A stretch of 64,000 nucleotides of DNA from Lucinisca nassula (Eukaryota > Mollusca > Bivalvia > Lucinida > Lucinidae). The DNA lies in the NCBI GenBank assembly GCA_963580285.1, contig OY757026.1:47653143-47717142 (forward strand). Reading direction: 5' to 3'. The translations under genes were made by a program, and so were the position numbers. Each line of letters starts with the position of its first letter. Positions within the stretch are counted from its first letter, which is position 1. The notes under the pieces were generated by a model. The model searched no databases, was not told the DNA's origin, and saw only the letters and a list, made by a program, of their open reading frames with translations. Of the stretch, positions 56,268 to 64,000 are shown in pieces.

Positions 56268-56311
56268 GGTCACTGATGAGGCTTTATTAGCCGAAACTAC
56301 GTAGTATGACC
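56268..56311 (+). ncRNA. Hammerhead ribozyme 1 (type I)
   Basis: Stem I is GGTCA (56,268-56,272) with TGACC (56,307-56,311). The core CTGATGA is 56,273-56,279. Stem II is GGCT/AGCC (56,280-56,283 and 56,289-56,292) with loop TTATT. GAAA is 56,293-56,296. Stem III is the short self-complementary ACTACGTAGT. The predicted cut is after A 56,306, in the GUA context. All conserved core bases are present. Confidence 0.88.
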
Positions 56312-56649
56312 AATCTTCTTTCTTATGAATGTTTTCATTGCTCTTAAAGGATCTCATTTTAGATTTTTATTTGCCTTCACTGCAGCTGGTGTTGTGCCGT
56401 GTGGCGGCCGTAAAACGTCTCCCCGTACATCAACCATAGTGCAGTTTATATTTTACTTTTGGTCCTTTGAGATCAGCGTGAATATTCTGAGAAATCGGAA
56501 ATAAATTATTGGTTTAGACTCATATTCTAGACAGGTTTTTAATTATCTGGACCCAATCTTGATTTATATCAGTCTTTGAATCGACTGCCTATTCGAAATT
56601 CGCAAAATTGCAGTATGTTTCTTCTGGCTTTTTTTGCCGGATTATTACA

Positions 56650-56695
56650 GGGTCACTGATGAGGCTTTATTAGCCGAAACTACGTAGTATGACCC
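56650..56695 (+). ncRNA. Hammerhead ribozyme 2 (type I)
   Basis: Stem I is GGGTCA (56,650-56,655) with TGACCC (56,690-56,695), one pair longer than in copy 1. CTGATGA is 56,656-56,662, stem II GGCT/AGCC, GAAA 56,676-56,679, stem III ACTACGTAGT. The predicted cut is after A 56,689. Cutting at both sites would release a 383-nt RNA. Confidence 0.88.
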
Positions 56696-57371
56696 ATCTT
56701 CTTTCTTATGAATGTTTTCATTGCTCTTAAAGGATCTCATTTTAGATTATTATTAGCAGAAATAGGCGTCTGATCAGGACCTTGTTTTGCAAAAATATTC
56801 ACGAAAATGGAATCTCATTCCCTTCAATTCTGAAATGGATTTGTTCTTTTAACAAGGTGGAAGATTCCATTTGTCGCCAAATGGCAAAATAGCGCAGACC
56901 CAGATCAGACGCAGCAGAAAGTGGCCTCTGATCAGGGCCTACATTATATGCAAAGGGTTCAGGCGTTTTCCAAACAAACAGAGACGCATTTAGTGATACA
57001 TATACCTCATGAGGGTCCGCCAAGGCCATCCATGCCTCTAACTCTCTGCTTCAAAAAATGGTTGCTCATTTGATTGTTGAATTTAGATTGTGAGTCTTTA
57101 CAATCAGTAGATTATATTCTCATCTTATTATTGATTATGTCGTGCTTACGTATGCTTTTATGTGTCTTTTATTGATGAAAGTTTAGTAAACCTGGAGAAG
57201 CCCTCATGTGCCTATTGTCAAGATAGAATAAGGCGTGTTCCTCTCATATAAACCATTTCCTCTTAAAATTTGAAATGTAAAACTGAGTGTCTCTGAAAGA
57301 TACCAAAGCAAATATAATATCATCTACTCCCATTGTGCTTCGTGTTTTAATTGTTAAGTTTCACTTACAGG

Positions 57372-57457
57372 GTTAGGCGATGGCTGACAGAATGCAAACC
57401 TGGGAAGACTGGAGAAAATACGGAACGGTCATCATGCAGACTGACTTCTTTTAAAAG
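57372..57457 (+). other. Candidate exon a, unit 4
   Basis: The acceptor is TTACAGG with one extra G. Both frames are open. Confidence 0.35.
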
Positions 57458-57656
57458 GTAGTTTTTTTCTATAGACTTGAGTTAGGCCTAAATGTGTATT
57501 TAATATGGATGCATGGACTGCATGTATATAACCAACACTGCAAGACATTATGGTTGTATTTACTATAAGTTTTATTAAGAGTTAATTCCTGCACTTAGAT
57601 AGATAAAGGAACTTTTATGTCTTCAGATACTGGCCTGATTTTCATCATTTTTATAG

Positions 57657-57742
57657 ATTACGTCTAAAACTTGGTAGTTTGCTAAGCGCAAAACCTGGTA
57701 CTCCTCTCACACCACCCTCACCTTGCATGCTTGAAGTACTAG
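57657..57742 (+). other. Candidate exon b, unit 4
   Basis: This is the only unit with ATTACG instead of ATGACG, which removes the TGA from the frame that would follow exon a. Confidence 0.3.
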
Positions 57743-57956
57743 GTTTTGGGCATATTTGTATGAGTTAGGAACTGGTTAAGTATTATCTGAAGATCTCATT
57801 TGACATCTGAACAGTCGTTAATCATATTATTCGCTTTGTCAGTCCATCCGTCCATATGAATGGCAACATTTTGTGACAAAGTTTGCTTATGTTTTATTCC
57901 GTTATATATCACTGTACCCGCTTGGTCTTGTGTTTGGTTTGTACAAACCAAATGGT

Positions 57957-58001
57957 TTTCTTTGTTTGTATTGGAGTTTTAACGACCCAGTCAACACTCT
58001 T
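57957..58001 (-). mobile_element. SINE-B tail insertion, unit 4
   Basis: Same insertion; the left duplication has one change. Confidence 0.85.
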
Positions 58002-58179
58002 ACAAACCAATTGGTACTAAGATAATTTCCAATAATGTATCCATCGATTTATTCTTTAGAGCTGAGATCAGACTGCAAGTAGACGCAGGCTAGTCATTTA
58101 AATCTTAACTGACAATCGAAAGCCCTTATTACAAATTACAGTTTCGGCGTCTTATCTGGACGTCTCCTGTTTGTCAATT

Positions 58180-58313
58180 GGTTTCTTTGGGCGATAGGGC
58201 TTGAGATGTCATTTCTTCTCAGTGTTGGGTATAAGTCCCACAAAATTGGCAGCAACGTCTTCAAAATGACATATACAGTGTTGACGGGGTCGTTAAACCT
58301 AAATTCAAACAAT
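58180..58313 (+). mobile_element. SINE-A 3' part, unit 4
   Basis: Same truncated copy as other units. Confidence 0.85.
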
Positions 58314-58388
58314 AAGGGAGGAAACAGTTGGCGCCTCTCGGGACATTTGGCTCTTCAGTGATCTACAATTTTACATGATTTAAAAGTT

Positions 58389-58514
58389 ATGGCACTTCAA
58401 GAATATTTCATCTATATAATGGCTGCTCTAGTACGTAGTCGTGTGGCTGACATGAAGTCAGTCATTCTGATCGGGATCTCCATTGTATGTCTTAACCACT
58501 GTGATCTGGTTTAG
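58389..58514 (+). other. 41-codon ORF, unit 4 module alpha
   Basis: MALQEYFIYIMAALVRSRVA variant ending CLNHCDLV and TAG. Confidence 0.25.
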
Positions 58515-58614
58515 TCTGGTCTGGTCTGTTTTTTGTCTTGTCTTGTCCCGTCCGGTCAGGTCACTCCTGCTACAGGTACAATGTAACTCTGTACAACCTG
58601 TGCCATTGTGTGGT

Positions 58615-58911
58615 AGGGGTTGTGTGTTGAGTGTGGTTTGGTGTTGTGTGCTGGGGGTTGGTCTGTAATGAGTGTGGTTCGGTGTTGTGTTCTTGGGGTC
58701 CGGTCTCTGTTGGGTGTGGTTTTGTGTTGTGTGCTGGGGTCTAATCTGTGTTGAGTATGGTTTGGTGTTGTATGTTGGGATCTGGTCTGTGTTGAGTGTA
58801 TTTTGGTGTTGTGTGCTGTTTACTGGTCTGTGTTGAGTGTACTTTCGTATTGTGTGCTGGGGTCTGCTCTGTGATGAGCGTGGTTTTGTTTTGTGTTCTG
58901 TTTGACTGGTC
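58615..58911 (+). repeat. 41-bp minisatellite, array alpha, unit 4
   Basis: About seven units, like unit 1. Confidence 0.95.
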
Positions 58912-59183
58912 AATTTATTCAATGCGCATTTTCTCAAAAACCTCAAGACAGTGAATTTATTATATTATGCCATAGGCAGATTTGCCAAATCTCAAAGCCT
59001 GTGGCCATTGGGCCACCGGTCCTGTTTTAGTCTTTTCCCTCGAGTTTAGGGTCAGTTTTCTTTTTCAGAACAGCCAGTAGCTGTGATGTTCTAAATGATA
59101 AAGAATTGCCCATTCAGAGACCATGGCGCCTCTCGGGACATTTGGCTCTTCAGTGATTTACAGTTTTACATGATTTAAAAGTT

Positions 59184-59309
59184 ATGGCAATTCAAGAATA
59201 TTTCATCTCTATAATGGCTGCTCTAGTACGTAGTCGTGTGGCTTACATGAAGTCAGTCATTCTGATCGGGAACTCCATTGTATGTCTTAACAACTGTGAT
59301 TTGATTTAG
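59184..59309 (+). other. 41-codon ORF, unit 4 module beta
   Basis: MAIQEYFISIMAALVRSRVA variant with IGNSIVC, ending at TAG. Confidence 0.25.
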
Positions 59310-59420
59310 TCTGGTCTGGTTTGGTTTTACTTGTCTTGTCTTGTCCCGTCAAGTCCGGTCAGGTCACCCCTGCTACAGGTACAATGTAACCCTGTACAAC
59401 CTGTACCATTGTGTGGTAGG

Positions 59421-61303
59421 GGTTGTGTGTTGAGTGTGGATTGGTGTTGTGTGCTGGGGTTAGTCTGTAATGTGTGTGGTTTTGTGTTGTGTGCTGGGGT
59501 CTAATCTGTGTTGAGTGTGGTATGTTGGGATCTGGTCTGTGTTGATTGTTGTTTGGTGTTGTGTGCTGTTTCCTGGTCTGTGTTGAGTCTGGTTTCGTGT
59601 TGTGTGCAGGGGTCTGCTCTTTGTTGAGTGTGGTTTCGTATTGTGTGCTGTTTGACTGGTCTGTGTTGAGTGTGGTTTCGTGTTGTGTGCTGGGGTCTAG
59701 TCTGTGTTGAGTGTGGTTTCGTGTTGTATGCTGTTTCCTGGTCTGTGTTGAGTGTGGTTTCGTGTTGTATGCTGGGGTCTTGCCTGTGTTGAGTGTGGTT
59801 TGATGTGTGCTGTTTAATGGTCTGTGTTGAGTGTGGTTTCGTGTTGTGTGTGGGGTCTAGTCTGTGTTGTGTGTGGATTGGTGTTGTGTGCTTGGTTCTG
59901 GTCTGTGTTGAGTGCGGTATGGTATTATATATTGTTTCGTGGTCAGTGTTGAGTGTGGTTTCGTTTTGTGTGCTGGGGTCTGCTCTGTGTTGAGTGTGGT
60001 TTCGTGCTATGTGCTGTTTGACTGGTCTGTGTTGAGTGTGGTTTGGTTGGTTGTGTGTGCTGTTTCCTGGTCTGTGTTGAGTGTGGTTTCGTGTTGTGAG
60101 CTGGGGTCTGCTCTGTGTTGAGTGTGGTTTCGTGGTATGTGCTGTTTGACTGGTCTGTGTTGAGTGTGGTTTCGTGTTGTGTGCTGGGGTCTTGTCTGTG
60201 TTGAGTGTGGTTTGATGTTGTGTGTTGTTTCCTGGTCTGAGTTAAGTGTGGTTTCGTCTTGTGTGCTGGGGTCTAGTATGTGTTGAGTGTGGTTTCGTGT
60301 TGTATACTGTTTCCTGGTCTGTGTTGAGTGTGGTTTCGTGTTGTATGCTGGGTTCTTGTCTGTGTTGACTGTGGTTTGGTGTTGTGTGCTGTTTAATGGT
60401 CTGTGTTGAGTGTGTTTTATTGTTGTGTGCTGGGGTCTAGTCTGTGTTGTGTGTGGATCGGTATTGTGTGCTTGGTTCTGGTCTGTGTTGAGTGCGGTAT
60501 GGTATTATGTATTGTTTCGTGGTCTGTGTTGAGTGTGGTTTCGTGTTGTGTGCTGGGGTCTGGTCTGTGTTGAGTATGGTTTGGTTGGTTGTGTGTGCTG
60601 TTTCCTGGTCTGTGTTGAGTGTGGTTTCGTGTTGTGTGCTGGCGTCTAGTCTGTATTGGGTGTGGATCGGTGTTGTGTGCTTGGGTCTAGTCTGAATTGA
60701 GTGCTGTGTGCTGTTTGACTGGTCTGTGTTGAGTGTGGTTTCGTGATGTGTGCTGGGGTTGAGTCTGTGTTGAGAATGCTTTGGTGTTGTGTGCTTCGGT
60801 CTGGCCCTTGTTGAGTTTGGTTTGGTTTTGTGTGCTGTTGACGGGTCTCTGTTGGGTGTGGTTTCGTGTTGTGTACTGAGGTCTTTTCTGTGTTGAATGT
60901 GGTTTCGTGTTGTGTACTGGGGTCTTGTGTATGTTGAGTGGTTTGGTGTTATGTGCTTGGATCTGGTCTGTGTTGAGTGTGATTTGGTGTTGTGTGCTTG
61001 TGTCCGATCCGTGTAGAGTGTGGTTTGGTTTATGTGCTGGGGTCTAATCTGTGTTGAGTGTGGTTTAGTGTTGTGTGCTGGGTACCGTGTTGTGTTGAGT
61101 GTGGTTTGGTGTTGTGAGCTGTTTCCTGGTCTGTGTTGAGTGGGGTTTCGTGTTGTGTGCTGTGATCTTGTCTGCATTGGGTGTGGTTATGTGTTGTTTG
61201 CTGGGGTCTCGTCTGCGTTTAGTGTGGTTTGGTGTTGTGTGCTTGGGTCCGTTCTGTGTTGAGTGTGGTTTGGTGTTGTGTGCTTGGGTCTTGTCTCGGT
61301 TAA
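59421..61303 (+). repeat. 41-bp minisatellite, array beta, unit 4
   Basis: About 45 units. The minus strand is open for 246 codons (60,437-61,177) for the same reason as at 50,585. Confidence 0.95.
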
Positions 61304-61326
61304 GTAGAAGTAAAACAAAGATCAGG
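61304..61326 (-). mobile_element. 23-bp scrap of the unit-2 retroelement end
   Basis: GTAGAAGTAAAACAAAGATC plus AGG matches the first 23 bp of the 46,067 insertion with one change. It is absent at this site in units 1-3, and AAGT lies on both sides. Confidence 0.6.
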
Positions 61327-62177
61327 CAAGTGTGGTTACTATTTAATTGTCAATCATACAGCTTGTATTTAACTGAACTTCTTATAGGTGTTCGAAATCT
61401 CTATATGTAACATATATGTTTCATTTACATACATGCACTTTGTAAACTTGGTAGTTTTAAAATATGCTGGCATGTTGACTTTTATCGACAGTGGTGTGGT
61501 ATGGCATGACATTTCATGGCATGACATGGTATGAGTTTAAAATGTCACGTGTTGCACAGCAAATGATTAAGGTTTAAAAGAAATTCATGAATCATGTTAA
61601 AAGACAAACTCAAGTAAGTGAGAATATTTGCACTGACTGGTAGGACTCGTTTTTGGTAGCACACATTAACGTTTATCTTTGTTGTGCAACAGTGCAACTT
61701 CGGGGAAAAGACTAAATTCTTTTGTTTAGAATACCAGATTTATTCATTTTATTCAATGCGCATTTTCTCAAAAACCTCATGACAGTGAATTTATTATATT
61801 ATACCATAGGCAGATTTTCCAAAACTCAAAGCATGTGGCCATTGGGCCACTGGGCCAGTATTAGTCTTTTCCATCGAGTTTAGGGTAAGTTTTCTTTTTC
61901 AGAACAGCCAGAATCTTCTCTGTAGCTGTGATGTTCAAAATGATAAAGAATTGCCCACTCAGAGACCATGACTCTAAGCCATCTAAGAAGTGCCACCTCC
62001 AAGTCACTAATGAAGTGCCTATTAAGACTCCAAACCTTCAGATCATTGGTGAGAATTGAGGAGGAGAAAAAGACTGGGGATGAGGTACAGTATACAAACG
62101 ATTAATCAACTAATTACACCCGCGCCTGGTTCTGACAATCATCCTTTCAAATAACAGCGCCACACAACGTGTAGGTA

Positions 62178-62443
62178 TGGCCCCCGCCGGGGCTTGAAGA
62201 AATCGATGGGCCCCACTTAAACCGACTGCACACAAGTACTGGTAAACCGCTTAGCGGATCTAAGCCTACCTAAGCAAAGTGGTGCCATGCTTACAAACCC
62301 TATTGGATTCATTGGGCGACAGGGCTTGAGATGTCATTTCATCTCCATGTCGGGAAAAAGTCTCACAAAATTGGAAGCGTCTCCAAAATGACCTATACAG
62401 TGTTGACGGGGACGTTAAACCTCAAATCAGACAAACAAACTAA
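62178..62443 (+). mobile_element. SINE-A, unit 4
   Basis: Same insertion as in the other units, between CAACGTGTAGG motifs at 62,165 and 62,444. A few bases are lost in the head. Confidence 0.88.
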
Positions 62444-62455
62444 CAACGTGTAGGC

Positions 62456-62868
62456 TTTCTGAAGCCATCTGATCAGTATCTACACTGTTTGGCATGCAAT
62501 TGAACAAATACATATTATCAAGTAATTTTGATTGGCTAATAGTCAGAAACGGTTGTGGCATGATCAATTTATTCAGCAGGATACGGGTTAGATTTGTTGT
62601 TTTCATATCGAACTTATTTTAACGCAGTTTACAAGGGAACTAAATCCATAAAATAAGCATAATTCTTTATTGCAGTTATTTCCCCGTTGACTGCTGACCA
62701 TCGGGACAAGTGGTCTCGCTTACCTGTATTATTAGAAGCATTCTGATTTACCTGTATATTTCTGAACGAGAATCTCACCGTTTTGTGAGATTTGAGTGTT
62801 TTTGTATTGAGAACAAATGTGTACTAGATTTTGAGTCATACTCTACGGATAACATATCTATGCGAAAT
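62456..62868. other. Unassigned sequence right of the array
   Basis: The first bases, CTTTCTGAAGCCATCTGATC, resemble a scrap of linker (near 47,537). The rest has no recognised gene. A 60-codon frame at 62,710-62,892 runs into the SINE and lacks a domain. Confidence 0.45.
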
Positions 62869-63553
62869 CAGCCCCCGCCCATAGGGGCTTGAAGAAATAT
62901 ATGGGCTGCATGATGCTTCCACGCAGAGCTGAATCCGGCCTGCACACTAGTACTGGTAAACCGCTTAGAGGATCTTAGCCTGTCCAGGAACCGCGGTGCG
63001 AGGCAGACCGTCCATGCTAATAAACCCTATTGGTTTCATTGGGCTTGAGATGTAATTTCATCTCAATGTCGGGTAAAAGTCCCACAGAATTTGAAGCAAC
63101 GTCTAAAAAATGCTTATAAACCCTATTGGTTTCATTGGGCGACAGGGCTTGAGATGTAATTTCATCTCAATGTCGGGTAAAAGTCCCACAGAATTGGAAG
63201 TAACGTCTCCAAAATGACCATTACGAAAACACGCCTATACAAATACATTGTAACCTTTATCGCCGAAAAATTGAAAATTTTAAGATGAAAAATTGTGATA
63301 TTTTTCTTATTTCTGCTCTAAAATATAGATTGTGGGTTCTCGTTAGAACCGCCTCGATCGATGAGGCGGTTCTAACGAGTACCCACAATCTATATTTTAG
63401 AGCAGAAATAACAATAATAAGGTTCACCCCTGCAAACCCCAGTTTTACTGTATAAAAGTGGGGTTCAAGGGGGTCAAAATTATATAGGCCTGTTTTCATG
63501 ATGTTTACATTGTTGACGGGGACGTTAAACTTCAAACCAAAAAAACAAACAAA
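62869..63553 (+). mobile_element. SINE-A with internal duplication and a MITE-H inside
   Basis: The head is at 62,871. The block AACCCTATTGG to CCCACAGAATT is present twice (about 63,022-63,097 and 63,118-63,197). The MITE-H at 63,219 interrupts AAAATGACC, and the tail TTGACGGGGACGTTAAAC follows at 63,511. ATCTATGCGAAAT flanks the whole at 62,856-62,868 and 63,554-63,566. Confidence 0.88.
63219..63502 (+). mobile_element. MITE-H, best copy
   Basis: Terminal inverted repeats CATTACGAAAACACGCCTAT and ATAGGCCTGTTTTCATGATG bound a perfect hairpin, GAACCGCCTCGATCGATGAG and its complement, which is nested in AATATAGATTGTGGGT/ACCCACAATCTATATT. The CCCCAGTTTTACTGTA stem follows. It sits inside SINE-A. 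Confidence 0.9.
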
Positions 63554-63566
63554 ATCTATGCGAAAT

Positions 63567-64000
63567 ATTGCTATCGTCTGTGGTTTTATTCTGGTTTACA
63601 GTCGCACAATTTTAATTTAGCACCTCAACATCTGTCGTCGATACATTAATATGCTGCTAATACGTTAAAAAACATGACGGGTTGAAAAAGAATTTTCGTC
63701 TAAAAGCTGTTCAGAAGCACATGATAGAAAGTTAAACCCGAAACGACAAAGTTTTCGACATGTTTTGTTATTCTTCTTGCAAACGGCAAATATTGTGGGA
63801 CAGGGAGAAGCCTTATTGCTAAACTACTGGTTGCGTGGTAGTCTGTCTAAACAGGAATATCTGTATTACTTGAATTGTACAGAAGTCGGTCTGCTTACAC
63901 CATATATGACAATGGAATCTTCCTGCCAATAAATTTGTAGGGATTCATTTCCAATTAAAGTGATTACAGGTATGATTTACAAATTGTATGTAATTTAAGT
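63567..64000. other. Unassigned non-coding sequence
   Basis: AT-rich with no recognised gene or repeat. Confidence 0.4.

Larger units (their letters stand above)
56157..56753 (+). mobile_element. Hammerhead retrozyme-like element
   Basis: Absent from linkers 1 and 2, so it inserted after amplification. Two direct repeats of about 207 bp (56,164-56,370 and 56,546-56,752) start ATCTGGACCCAATTTTGATT and end GATCTCATTTTAGATT. They flank 175 bp of unique sequence. Each repeat holds a full hammerhead core, and the two cut sites are 383 nt apart. No protein is encoded. This is the known layout of animal retrozymes, which are thought to move through circular RNA and another element's reverse transcriptase. 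Related hammerheads also occur in Penelope-like elements. The class is therefore inferred. Confidence 0.82.
49014..57061 (+). repeat. Large tandem array, unit 3 (8.0 kb) with linker
   Basis: Long alpha array as in unit 2. Its linker carries the hammerhead element at 56,157. Confidence 0.92.
57062..62455 (+). repeat. Large tandem array, unit 4 (partial, 5.4 kb)
   Basis: Same order as the other units through SINE-A. It ends at the right copy of the SINE's target duplication with no linker after it. Confidence 0.92.

Overview
The window is eukaryotic nuclear DNA. It most resembles a bivalve mollusc genome: it carries a repeat headed by the palindrome GGGCCATGATGGCCC and ending in AGCTCACCT/GATGAGCT, several tRNA-headed SINE families with GTTAAAC-type tails, GACGTC-rich foldback elements, and long CT, GA, GATA and TTTA microsatellites. 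The group comes from memory of such repeats, not from a search. There are no bacterial-type genes, operons or CRISPR arrays, and no intact protein-coding gene can be supported. Nearly every long open frame is a shadow of a repeat. Labels such as SINE-A, SINE-B, MITE-H and E are working names used only here.

Left part (1-32,850): a mosaic of nested mobile elements. About fifteen SINE-A copies lie in both orientations, with three SINE-B copies, one SINE-C, one SINE-D next to a LINE 3' end, and many MITE-H copies (internal GAACCGCCTC hairpin, 21-bp terminal inverted repeats). A 2.2-kb long-TIR element (20,212-22,447) has a perfect 10-bp target duplication and splits an older reading frame. A 1.3-kb TIR element (28,492-29,810) sits inside a SINE-A and is rich in the motif CTCCGTAACG. 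Possible gene remnants are a PIF1-like helicase fragment with a broken Walker A lysine (6,722-6,913), the split frame (20,156-22,926), a spliced-looking ORF (26,884-27,079) and a C-terminal exon-like segment (30,700-30,903).

Right part (32,852-62,455): a four-copy tandem array of units of about 7.6, 8.6, 8.0 and 5.4 kb (the last partial). Each unit has two 86-bp splice-bounded segments, fossil SINE insertions, and two successive modules. A module is a 41-codon ORF block followed by an array of a 41-bp G/T-rich minisatellite. Between units lie linkers with a double hairpin, a G-run/C-run TIR element and a degenerate 185-bp tandem repeat.

The most notable feature is at 56,157-56,753, in the linker between units 3 and 4 only: an insertion with 207-bp direct repeats, each holding a complete hammerhead ribozyme core 383 nt apart. 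This is the layout expected of a metazoan retrozyme, a small non-autonomous retroelement that makes self-cleaved circular RNA. A second unit-specific insertion (46,067-46,835, unit 2) carries a retroelement-like C-terminus. Its terminal 23 bp also appear alone in unit 4.

Nothing here works together as a gene pathway. What the window records is layered: old SINE insertions shared by all four units, then unit amplification, then unit-specific insertions.
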